Assembly: GCA_905182025.1 (NCBI GenBank)
Contig: CAJJAA010000008.1
Coordinates: 1-64,000 of the forward strand
DNA length: 64,000 bases
DNA from: an uncultured OM182 clade bacterium
Lineage (GTDB): Bacteria > Pseudomonadota > Gammaproteobacteria > Pseudomonadales > Azotimanducaceae
Direction of reading: 5' to 3'
In this document: piece by piece, positions 1-7,937 of the stretch
Layout of the letters: every line of letters starts with the position of its first letter
How positions within the stretch are numbered: the first letter of the stretch is position 1
Notes under the pieces: model-generated
Databases searched by the model: none
The model's input: the letters and a program-made list of their open reading frames with translations, nothing else
What the model was told of the DNA's origin: nothing
Position numbers and translations under genes: made by a program

Positions 1-2
1 CT

Positions 3-1440
3 ACTCTGGTTATTCCATCAGAGATCAATGGCGCACGCGTTATAGCAATCAGTGACGGCGCGTTCTTTGGTCGCGGGTTAATCAGCGTGGTGGTGATTCC
101 CGATAGTGTTATAACGATTGGGAACAGTGCGTTTCGCAGTAACGGTCTGACCAGCGTAATCATCCCCGACAGCGTGATAACGATTGGGGCACAAGCTTTC
201 CTGGAGAATGTCCTAACCCGCGTGGTCATCGGCGACAGCGTCACAACGATTGGATTTGACGCCTTCTACAGAAACTCAATAGCGAGCGTTGTACTTGGTG
301 ACAGCGTCAAAACGGTTGGGCCCGGTGCTTTCAGAGGCAACGCCCTGCGAAGCTTGATCATCCCCGCCAGCGTGACATCTATTGGGGCATCTGCCTTCAG
401 TGACAACGACCTAACCAGCGTCTCCATTCCGAATGGGGTGACATCTATTGCAGATTTCGCCTTCAGTGGCAACGACCTAACCAGTATCACTATCCCTGAC
501 GGCGTGACGAGCATCGGCGAAAGCGCTTTCAGTCAAAACGACCTAACCAGCGTCTCCATTCCGAATGGCGTGACATCTATTGGGGCATCTGCCTTCAGTG
601 GCAACGACCTAACCAGTATCACTATCCCTGACGGCGTGACGAGCATTGGCGGTGGGGCTTTTGCTTCGAACCAATTAACCATCGTCACCATTGGCAATAG
701 CGTTATATCGATTGGGGCAGCCGCCTTTAGCGGTAACGGCCTAACCAGCGTCTTCATTCCGAATGGCGTGACATCTATTGGGGCATCTGCCTTCAGTTAC
801 AACGACCTAGCCAGCATCTCCATTCCGAATAGCGTGACATTGATTGGAGATTTTGCTTTCGCTAACAATGCTTTAAACAGTGCCAATATAGGCAACAGCG
901 TAGCCACGATTGGGAACAGCGCGTTTATTGATAACGCACTAACTATGTTGACCTTGGGTGACAGCGTCGAGGTCATTGGAGAATATGCGTTCTTTAATAA
1001 TAGTCTAACGGATTTAATTATTCCTAGAGGTGTCGGTTCTATTGGTAATTACGCCTTCAGTGGCAACGACCTAGCCAGCATCTCCATTCCGAATAGCGTG
1101 ACATCGATTGGAGATTTTGCTTTCGCTAACAATGCTTTAAGCAGTGCCAATATAGGCAACAGCGTAGCCACGATTGGGAACAGCGCGTTTATTGATAACG
1201 CGCTCACGAGCGTTACCGTTCCTAATAGCGTAATTACTATTGAAGATTCCGCTTTCGCTGATAACGCATTAACTACGTTGACCTTGGGTGACAGCGTCGA
1301 GGTCATTGGAGAATATGCGTTCTTTAATAATAGTCTAACGGATTTAATTATTCCTAGAGGTGTCGGTTCTATTGGTAATTACGCCTTTGGTAACAATGCC
1401 CTAATTAAATTGGATTTCAAAGGAGAACGTCCCTACCTAG
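3..1440 (+). repeat. BspA-like leucine-rich repeat array (69-bp units)
   Basis: Units of 23 residues (69 bp) recur about twenty times with the pattern [IV]P.[SG]V..IG..AF..N.L. Several units are nearly identical at DNA level. Two blocks (about 801-1060 and 1065-1387) are copies of each other, the second holding one extra unit, which points to recent unequal recombination or slippage within the array. Confidence 0.85.
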
Positions 1441-2038
1441 GTTACGACAGCATAGCATTTACAAATCGGAATTTTTTTTGGTTGCAAAAGATGTGACAAT
1501 TTTAATGTTCTCGTGTCGATTCAATATTGCGCGATAAGAGTGAGGGTTGGAGCGTTTCACAGTTGGCCGGGAGATCCAATTGGTGGTGGGCAAGGTGAAG
1601 ACCTTAGCTATTCTCCAAAGGTTAGACCTTCCCCAGTTGATTGTGACTCCGATCAGGACGGAGTCCTCGACAGCGAGGATGCATTTCCAGACGTGAGTTT
1701 AGATGGGCGGCCAGATTTCGACAGAGACGGGAGTCCCGATAATTGCGATAGTGACTGTACAGCATTAGGTATGGTCGCTGATCCTGATGATGATAACGAT
1801 GGGGTGTTGGATGCAGTTGACGGCTTTCCTTTCATCAGTCTTGGAGGACTGACAGATACCGACGCAGATGGCGTTCCTAACGATTGTGACCAGTTTTGCA
1901 CCAACAGCGGCATGGTCGCTGATGATGACGACGATGGTGATGGCGTAGCGGATGGGTCGGACGCCTTCCCGTTAGATGCTACTGAAGATATTGATACCGA
2001 CTCGGATGGCACGGGTAACAACGCAGACACAGATGATG

Positions 2039-2640
2039 ATAATGATGGTGTTCTGGATACTGCTGATGCGTTCCCGCTGATCACGCTCGGTGGACTCACC
2101 GACACGGATGGTGATGGTCGTCCAGATGTTTGCGATGCAGCATGCCAAAGCTGCAGGTATGGCCGCCGATACAGATGACGATGGCGATGGTGTTCTGGAT
2201 ACTGCTGATGCGTTCCCGCTGATCACGCTCGGTGGACTCACCGACACGGATGGTGATGGTCGTCCTGATGTTTGCGATGCAGCCTGCCAAGCTTTAGGTA
2301 TGGCCGCCGATACAGATGACGATGGCGATGGTGTTCTGGATACTGCTGATGCGTTCCCGCTGATCACGCTCGGTGGACTCACCGACACGGATGGTGATGG
2401 TCGTCCTGATGATTGCGATGCAGCCTGCCAAGCTTTAGGTATGGCCGCCGATACAGATGACGATGGCGATGGTGTTCTGGATACTGCTGATGCGTTCCCG
2501 CTGATCACGCTCGGTGGACTCACCGACACGGATGGTGATGGTCGTCCTGATGATTGCGATGCAGCCTGCCAAGGATTCAGGTATGACCGCCGATACAGAT
2601 GACGATGGCGATGGTGTTCTGGATACTGCTGATTTCTTCC
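2039..2640 (+). repeat. 141-bp near-identical tandem repeats (TSP3-like, 47 residues)
   Basis: A unit encoding 47 residues, with cores DTDDDGDGVLDTADAFPL and DTDGDGRPD, is repeated almost without change. Equivalent points fall at 2068, 2210, 2351 and 2492, and a fifth diverged copy follows near 2634. The spacing is 141 bp between inner copies but 142 bp across the two steps that hold a frameshift, so the repeat itself shows that one base is extra at each. The acidic residues match calcium-binding TSP3 loops. Confidence 0.85.
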
Positions 2641-2689
2641 CATTGGATAGCACGCGAGCTGCAAGCCCAGTAGCAGCCATTAAACTAAC

Positions 2690-3858
2690 TTCTGATAAAG
2701 CGCTGGCTTTGTCTATCATTGGTGAACAGTTAACCTCGCCTTCCGGTTCTGTGCTCGGAATGCCTTCAAATGCTACAGCAGTTGCGCTGAATGTAACCGT
2801 TGTTACGCCATCAGGCTCTGGCTATATTACGGTATGGCCATGCGGCGTACCTATGCCGTTAGCATCTAACTTAAACTTTGTTTTGGGTGATGTAGTGCCT
2901 AATGGAGTGATGGCGTCCCTTGGTAGTGAGGGCTCCGTTTGTTTTTACTCGAGCTCAGAAACTGACTTGATCGTTGATATAGCCGGTTGGTTTGAAGGCT
3001 CTGCGTATACAGGTGCGACGCCTACAAGACTTGCTGATACTCGTGATGGCACGGGCGGACAACTAGGCCAACTCGATCCCAGCAATCCTCTTGGTTGTCC
3101 AGGCGACAGGAATTAGTGCGACCACTGCAGCCGGATCAGCGACAAGTATCCCGTCGACCGCAAGTACGGTCGCATTAAACCTGACGGTTGTGGATCCCAC
3201 TGCACCAGGTTTTATTACCGCATATCCTTGTGATGGCCCCCGACCCTTAGCTTCAAATGTAAACTACGTTGCAGGACAAGTTGTAGCTAACGGCGTTATT
3301 GCACCTGTATCTGCCTCTGGCAAGGTCTGCCTTTATAGCTCTGTTGCGACCGATATTATTGTCGATCTTGCAGGTTGGTTCCCAGGCGATGCATTTACCG
3401 GAGCCACACCCAAGCGTTTTGTCGACACACGAGACGGTACCGGCGCACCTGTAGCCAAACTCACCTCGTCAGATCAGCTATCCGTCGCTCTGCAACTCGC
3501 ATTAATTACGGTGAACGGTAACGACGCCCAGATTCCTCTGAGCGCGACTGCGGTTGCTCTAAATGTAACCGTCGTGAACCCTGAAGCCGCAGGCTTCGTC
3601 ACGGTATGGCCATGCAGTGCAGCGAGACCTAACGCCTCGAACCTGAACTTTGCTGCGGGTCAAACGGTCGCCAACAACGTTGTTGCGCCAATAGGTGATC
3701 AGGGCAATGTGTGCTTCTATTCAAGTCAAAATGCAGACGTCATTGTCGATGTATCAGGGTACTTCATGGGCGAAAGTGGCAATCAGTTTGTGGGCGCTTC
3801 ACCGAAGCGGTTTGTTGATACCAGAGATGGGACCGGACCAGCGCCTGTGCAAGAGTAA
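2690..3858 (+). repeat. Three copies of a ~125-residue C-terminal module
   Basis: Three diverged copies (about 2690-3060, 3061-3450 and 3451-3858) share ALN[VL]TVV, a WPC or YPC motif, ASN.N, a VCFYSS-like motif, a D.IVD.[AS]G[WY]F strand and a closing R[LF][VA]DTRDGTG. Two cysteines per copy are conserved and could form a disulfide outside the cell. I do not recognise a named family with certainty. Similar modules occur at the ends of large secreted bacterial proteins, so a cell-surface or secretion role is an inference. Confidence 0.6.
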
Positions 3859-4343
3859 AAATAGAACAATATATAAGTGATAAGGCTGAGACCTGAGCCC
3901 CGAGAATATATCAGAGGCGCAAAAGTTGACTCGACAAATGATGAAGGATTTCCCAGTCATCTACTGACAAACTTTGGCTATCGCTTCTACCTCTCCGGCA
4001 GTAGTCATCAGTCTATATTTTTCAATTAACTGCTCCCACCTTTGCGCGTAGCTGCACTTGTTGATTGATGGTAGCCATTGGGCGGGACCTTCTGCCTCTA
4101 CTGAAAAACTGTCATTCAAGCTTTCAAATGCTAAAAAACCCAATTAGGATACTTTTGAAATTCGGAGTAAATGCGGTTTGAAATTACTATCCTCTGCTTT
4201 GCCGAGTATGCTTTCGCGTACTAAAAAACAAGCAGGTCGGCATCGTTACGCCAAGCCGTTGTTTATTTTCTTTTTAACAACAGCTCGCGAATCACGGTTC
4301 ACGACCCACGTTCCACGGCTCGGTGCTCACGGGCGCATTTAAA
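3859..4343. other. Gene-poor stretch with small inverted repeats
   Basis: Apart from the nuclease remnant at 3961-4143, no coding signal is evident. There is a stem-loop AGTATGC-TTTC-GCGTACT at 4206-4223, an inverted repeat GTTGTT...AACAAC at about 4258-4281, and a short quasi-repetitive stretch of ACGGTTCACG / CCCACGTTCCACGG around 4293-4320. These look like debris of mobile DNA. No function is assigned. Confidence 0.4.
3961..4143 (-). pseudogene. C-terminal remnant of an HNH (DUF1524-like) nuclease
   Basis: This 60-codon frame has a stop just upstream (TAA at the 4144-4148 boundary) and no good ribosome binding site. Its end contains GPAQWLP, then a cysteine followed by YAQRWEQLIEKYRL, and finishes with a cysteine near the C-terminus. 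These features match the tail of secreted HNH/DUF1524-type endonucleases (..EWLP..C.YA..W...K..Y.L). The catalytic HNH part is missing, so this looks like the 3' end left by a deletion or rearrangement in the accessory region. The family assignment rests on a short stretch and is moderate. Confidence 0.4.
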
Positions 4344-4649
4344 ATGTGTGCGCACTTCAAAAATGTGTGCGCACTTCATTTCGCGTTTTGCGCACACACC
4401 TTTTGTATATATATCAATGACTTAGGTACATGTGTGCGATGTGTACGCACTTGACAGCCGTTTTCAGGTTGGTATTACAACTTCTCTAAAACACTGTTTT
4501 ATTTTCTAAAAAGAACTTCAACTTGAAAACACCCTGTACACACTGTACACATCTCTACAACCCGCATGTTTGCTCACTTCTTACCCTTCTCAAGTGCGTA
4601 CACATGTGCGTACACAGTGCGTACACATGGGGGTCTAATGCGTACACAT
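4344..4649. repeat. Iteron-like array of ATGTGTRCGCACTT repeats
   Basis: At least eight copies of a 10-15 bp element occur in 306 bp. Forward copies ATGTGTRCGCACTT lie at 4344-4358, 4363-4377 and 4439-4452, with a partial copy at 4430-4438; 4390-4399 is inverted. On the right, reverse copies AAGTGCGTACACAT lie at 4592-4605, 4606-4616, 4616-4628 and 4637-4649, with two reduced TGTACAC copies at 4535-4550. The right-hand copies are about one DNA turn apart. Such arrays serve as replication iterons, recombinase arm sites or regulator operators. Their position next to alpA and the integrase suggests they belong to the mobile element. Confidence 0.7.
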
Positions 4650-4752
4650 CAATTATAAACTCTACCTATGGCTTACCATTAGTATTTCGTATGCCATATG
4701 TCACTGATTCGTTCCTCATCAACGAGTCGGTTTTGTTTGTCCATTTATCTTT

Positions 4753-4911
4753 TTATAGGTGCTTCACATCATCTTCAAACCATCCTACGCTTCGCTCACC
4801 AAGACTAACCCTCGATGGGAACCGCCCCTCTTTCTCAAACCTATAGATCGTAGTCTTAGAAAGACCCGTTACCGCTTTTACTTCACTTAACCGCATTATT
4901 CTTAAAGCCAT
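4753..4911 (-). CDS. alpA: AlpA-family excisionase/transcriptional regulator (52 aa)
   Basis: This short gene lies directly downstream of the integrase. The protein has the MerR/AlpA-type winged HTH: MRLSEVKAVTGLSKTTIYR, then FPSRVSLGERSVGWFEDDV. The phrases 'TGLSKTTIYR' and 'GWFEDDV' match the prophage AlpA family, small DNA-binding proteins that control integrase expression or act as recombination directionality factors in P4 and CP4-57 elements. The start at 4911 is preceded by AGGA seven bases away; an internal ATG at 4896 is the alternative. Only 12 bp separate it from the integrase stop, so both are likely cotranscribed. The family call is firm from the motif; its role here is inferred. 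Confidence 0.8.
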   Translation of the reverse strand: MALRIMRLSEVKAVTGLSKTTIYRFEKEGRFPSRVSLGERSVGWFEDDVKHL

Positions 4912-4923
4912 GTCATTGTCCTA

Positions 4924-6174
4924 TCACTGCGAAGCTTCTTGCTCCGTAATTGAAAGTGCACCAACAGTTGAGTCTGTGGTGCGTGATTGGCTAACTCGTT
5001 TAGACCACCAGTCCATCATATCCCTGCGCCGATCGACGTACTCAGCGCGGTTATATGCGGCTCTTACAGTGTTTTTGTCAGTATGTGCTAGTGCTGACTC
5101 AACAATGTCTGGCGCAAAGCCGTGTTCATTCAAAATTGTACTCGCCAAAGACCTCATTCCATGCGAGACCAATTGGCCCCCATAACCCATCCGTTTTAAA
5201 GCCATGTTGGCAGTTTGTGAATTCATGCTCTCCAGAGCTTTTACCTCAGAGGGGAAGATAAACTGACTGCGGCTACTTATGACTCGCATCTCTTCGAGGA
5301 TCTCTATCATCTCTGAAGATAGCGGCACTATATGCTGGCGCTTCTTTTTCATCCGTGACGCTGGGATGGTCCAAAGCTTTGCATCAAGATTAATTTCTCC
5401 CCACTCAGCTGCTGCCGCTTCGCTTGGCCTAACCATAGTGTGTAGCTGCCACAGCACCAAATTACGGGTCGTCAAACGAATTGAGGCGCCATAGATTCGT
5501 CTAACTAGATCATCTAGCTGATGTGGCAGTAAGGTGGGTAAATGCTTTTTAGCAGGTGCTATAAAGGCGTCTTTAATACCTGAAAGAGGATTGGCGCCGA
5601 GAATGATTCCAGTATTTACAGCAAAGACCATGATCTCATTTAGGCGCTGACATAACCGCTTAACCGTCTCATAGCTGCCCTTTACTTCTATCGGCTTGAG
5701 CACACTTATAACTGCTGGGGCAGTAATCGAGTTGATTGGCGCTTGTCCCATATAGGGAAAGATATGCAGGGCTAATGAGCGCCAGATATCATCTCCATGG
5801 TCATTGCTAACTTTGCTTTTCTTTACACACAACCAATCTGCCGCCACTTTCTCGAGTGTGTTGGCTGCCGCTGCTTGATTGGCAGCCAGATTGTCCTTTC
5901 GATGATGCTTGGGGTCGATACTCTGGGCGAGTAGATCTCGGTATTCAGAGCGAATGACTCTTGCGGAGGACAATGACACTGTAGGGTAGATACCCAGACT
6001 AATATTTGCGCGTATCTTGGTGATCGGACGCTGATAATTGAATATCCAATACTTTTCACCACCCGGTCTAACACGCAACGCAAGACCGAGGCCATCAGCT
6101 AAGTTGTATTCTTTAGCCTTGCCTCGTGCGTTGTTTATTTCTGTATTGGTAAGTGGCCTAGTGATTTTTGGCAT
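4924..6174 (-). CDS. P4-type tyrosine integrase
   Basis: This 416-residue protein has an N-terminal DUF4102-type arm-binding domain (ADGLGLALRVRPGGEKYW), a SAM-like core-binding domain, and a C-terminal catalytic domain. The catalytic residues are visible as Arg in HTMVRPSEAAAAEW, the His-x-x-Arg box in VSHGMRSLAS, a later His in SALAHTDKN and the nucleophile Tyr in VRAAYNRAEY. The family catalyses site-specific integration and excision of genomic islands, often at tRNA or tmRNA genes. Its start is 165 bp from the 3' end of ssrA on the same strand, the usual geometry for an integrase at its att site. A small AlpA-like gene follows. The gene looks intact. Confidence 0.93.
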   Translation of the reverse strand: MPKITRPLTNTEINNARGKAKEYNLADGLGLALRVRPGGEKYWIFNYQRPITKIRANISLGIYPTVSLSSARVIRSEYRDLLAQSIDPKHHRKDNLAANQAAAANTLEKVAADWLCVKKSKVSNDHGDDIWRSLALHIFPYMGQAPINSITAPAVISVLKPIEVKGSYETVKRLCQRLNEIMVFAVNTGIILGANPLSGIKDAFIAPAKKHLPTLLPHQLDDLVRRIYGASIRLTTRNLVLWQLHTMVRPSEAAAAEWGEINLDAKLWTIPASRMKKKRQHIVPLSSEMIEILEEMRVISSRSQFIFPSEVKALESMNSQTANMALKRMGYGGQLVSHGMRSLASTILNEHGFAPDIVESALAHTDKNTVRAAYNRAEYVDRRRDMMDWWSKRVSQSRTTDSTVGALSITEQEASQ

Positions 6175-6224
6175 GTAACAAAAAGGCAGCGCTCTCCTCT
6201 TATTTGTTACATCAATTGTTACAT
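6173..6224. promoter_or_regulatory. Three TTGTTACAT elements at the integrase start
   Basis: TTGTTACAT occurs at 6204-6212 and 6216-6224 as direct repeats 12 bp apart, and inverted as ATGTAACAA at 6173-6181 overlapping the integrase start codon. Placement over the integrase promoter and start suggests an operator or recombinase/excisionase arm sites. The binding protein is unknown. Confidence 0.5.
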
Positions 6225-6310
6225 AAAACGTGGAATTTTACAATATCTAATGGATCTTTATGCGCTTTTAAAGCCCTGCTAATAACTATATAAATCAACA
6301 CTTTATGGTA

Positions 6311-6332
6311 CTTTAAAGCCCCTTGCGGGGCT
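6311..6332 (-). terminator. ssrA intrinsic terminator
   Basis: Stem AGCCCC / GGGGCT with a four-base loop (6317-6332) lies seven bases past the tmRNA CCA end and is followed on the minus strand by a short TTTAAAG. It would end the tmRNA precursor before the integrase. Confidence 0.65.
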
Positions 6333-6338
6333 GCTGTT

Positions 6339-6723
6339 TGGTGGAGGCGGCGGGAATTGAACCCGCGTCCGCTCAGTCCGCTGCCTCACGGCTCTACATG
6401 CTTAGTCCGTCTATTATTTAACCTTTCATTGTCCCGGCGAACAGGGAATAAAAGGCGAGCCTGCTTTAAGTTTAACTGCTTTTGCCACAAGCGGGGCTAG
6501 ACAGCGATCCCATGAGTCGTGCACCCGGATTGAATACATGGGCATATTCGCCCCGGGTCAAGCTAAGACTTAATAGTCTCTAAAAAAGAGAGGTTTTAAG
6601 CAGCTAGTGCGTAGTTCTCGTCATTGGCAACTATAAAAGTTACAGTAATTGTTTTACGAGAGTTACTACCCTCTCGGCATGCACTTCAGGTTTCGTAACC
6701 GGCGTCGAATCCATGTCGCCCCC
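6339..6723 (-). ncRNA. ssrA: Transfer-messenger RNA (tmRNA, SsrA)
   Basis: The 5' end GGGGGCGACATGGATTCGAC (from 6723) and the 3' end CGGGTTCAATTCCCGCC-GCCTCCACCA (to 6339) form the tRNA-like domain with an encoded CCA. The internal tag frame at 6628-6596 starts GCC AAT GAC and encodes ANDENYALAA followed by TAA, the proteolysis tag added to stalled proteins. Length 385 nt is normal for a one-piece gammaproteobacterial tmRNA. It works with SmpB, encoded 540 bp away. The gene is complete although an integrase sits at its 3' end, as expected when the element restores the target gene on integration. Confidence 0.97.
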
Positions 6724-6756
6724 AGTTGTCCGCTACTTTAACAGCAGCGGGCGGTC

Positions 6757-6784
6757 ATTGTACGCTTTTGGTAAGAGAATCCAA
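6757..6784 (-). promoter_or_regulatory. Putative sigma-70 promoter of ssrA
   Basis: On the minus strand TTGGAT (6784-6779) and TACAAT (6762-6757) are separated by 16 bp, about 33 bp before the mature tmRNA 5' end. This leaves a short 5' leader for RNase P to remove. Confidence 0.5.
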
Positions 6785-6960
6785 GCTTGTTTAAAATGCC
6801 GGCCAAATAGGGCTTTCAGCGTGTATTGCTGTGATGTCGGTCGGGTCCCTTGTGCACTTGGTCTGCAAGGGTAGATAACGTGATGACCCTGTCGCATTTT
6901 CATATAAGGTAATGGCACTTGAACTGTCGGGGTTACTCGGCTCAATAAAAAGGGAAAATT

Positions 6961-7173
6961 ATGTCATTCAAGTCAGTAACAAGCCTGGTAGCGCTCACAT
7001 TATTACTTGCGGGTTGTGGTGGTTCGTCCGACGAAGCAGCCGAGGTGAAGCCTAAAGCTAATAATCCTTTGGCTAAAGAACAGCAGCTTATTCGTGACGC
7101 CGAAAGTCTGCAGGGCATGCTAGACAAAGATGCAGAGCAGAAGAAGAAAACATTGGAAGAAGCGAAGAATTAG
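6961..7173 (+). CDS. Small predicted lipoprotein, unknown function
   Basis: This 70-residue protein starts with a lipoprotein signal peptide: a short basic start, a hydrophobic stretch LVALTLLL and the lipobox LAGC with the lipidated Cys at residue 19. The mature part is short, charged and probably helical (QQLIRDAESLQGMLDKDAEQ). A GGGAAA ribosome binding site precedes the ATG. Similar tiny lipoproteins are common in gammaproteobacteria but have no known function. It sits alone between ssrA and smpB, divergent from ssrA. Confidence 0.7.
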   Translation: MSFKSVTSLVALTLLLAGCGGSSDEAAEVKPKANNPLAKEQQLIRDAESLQGMLDKDAEQKKKTLEEAKN

Positions 7174-7264
7174 GCGCTGATGCCTCGATGATGACAAGGT
7201 GGGTTGTCATGGAGGTGAGTTCATCTGTTTTTTCGCATCAAATGAGACCTAGCGGGACGAGTTG

Positions 7265-7741
7265 TTAATCCTGGTTGGCTTTCATCACCCTAGATTTGTC
7301 GCGGTTCCAGTCTCTTTCTTTGATGGTTGCGCGTTTGTCGTGCAGTTTCTTACCCGTGCCTAAGGCGATTTCCAGCTTTACTCGATTGCCTTTCCAATAC
7401 ATGGCAGTAGGGACGCAGGTCTGACCCTTAGCTTGCGTCGCGCCAATCAATCTGGCGAGCTCGCTTCTGTGCAGCAGTAATTTTCGAGCGCGCTGTGGTT
7501 CCGCGACCACGTGGGTCGAGATCGTTTTTAAGGGCGAGATATTACAGCCGACCAAATACGCCTCACCGTTTTGTAGTAAGACGTAGGTATCGGAAATCTG
7601 ACACTTCCCTTCCCTTAATGCTTTGACTTCCCATCCGGTTAATACGAGACCTGCTTCGAATTTGTCGTGTAGCTGATATTCGAATCGGGCCCGCTTATTT
7701 TGGGCGATTGTGCCGGGTGAGAGTTTAGGTTTTTTGGCCAT
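7265..7741 (-). CDS. smpB: SsrA-binding protein SmpB
   Basis: This 158-residue protein of normal length shows the SmpB OB-fold signature ([30 protein letters not shown]) and the basic C-terminal tail that enters the ribosome mRNA channel ([19 protein letters not shown]). SmpB binds tmRNA and brings it to stalled ribosomes for trans-translation. The tmRNA gene is nearby on the same strand, so both halves of the rescue system are in this window. The ATG is preceded by GAGGAGGC. Confidence 0.97.
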   Translation of the reverse strand: MAKKPKLSPGTIAQNKRARFEYQLHDKFEAGLVLTGWEVKALREGKCQISDTYVLLQNGEAYLVGCNISPLKTISTHVVAEPQRARKLLLHRSELARLIGATQAKGQTCVPTAMYWKGNRVKLEIALGTGKKLHDKRATIKERDWNRDKSRVMKANQD

Positions 7742-7937
7742 AGCCTCCTCGCTGGAGCGGCATTATAGGCTCCAGAGTTTTAATGTACAGTGCCTAATCG
7801 CTTCAAAGCGCTTCGATGAATAGGGTTGAATAGGAATGAATAGGTAGCCCTTACGTATTTAATAGTTAGTCATTACGTATTGAGGCCAAGTCAGTAATCG
7901 CTGACAATACGGATTAACGAAAATAATAAGGTTGCCT

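Larger units (their letters stand above)
3..3858 (+). pseudogene. BspA-type LRR / TSP3 / repeat-module surface protein, 5' partial, four +1 frameshifts
   Basis: The frame is open from the window edge, so the true N-terminus and any signal peptide lie outside. In order it encodes about 20 leucine-rich repeats of the BspA (LRR_5) type with consensus SVTSIGASAFSGNDLTS; an aspartate-rich block of DxDxDGxxD calcium-binding repeats like thrombospondin type 3; and three ~125-residue modules with ALNVTVV, ASNLNF, VCFYSS and IVDVSGYF signatures. The reading frame changes four times, each time by one extra base in a homopolymer: T8 at 1472-1479, AAA at 2147-2149, GG at 2573-2574 and GG at 3093-3094. 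Removing one base at each restores a single 1283-residue frame. It is either a decayed gene or an intact adhesin with sequencing errors. The repeat families suggest a secreted or surface role; the ligand is unknown. Confidence 0.8.

Noticed and set aside
1653-2719. Long antisense frames opposite the TSP3 repeats
   Set aside because: Ser/Val/Pro-rich shadows of the Asp/Gly-rich repeat; repeat periodicity keeps them open.
4258-4281. Integron attC site
   Set aside because: GTTGTT...AACAAC resembles part of an attC but the paired inner and outer boxes and a cassette are missing.
4523-4846. 107-codon plus-strand frame
   Set aside because: It runs through the iteron-like array and antisense to the AlpA gene, with no recognisable domain.
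7830-7850. Short repeats GAATAGG upstream of the symporter
   Set aside because: Three imperfect 10-bp units only; no known signal.
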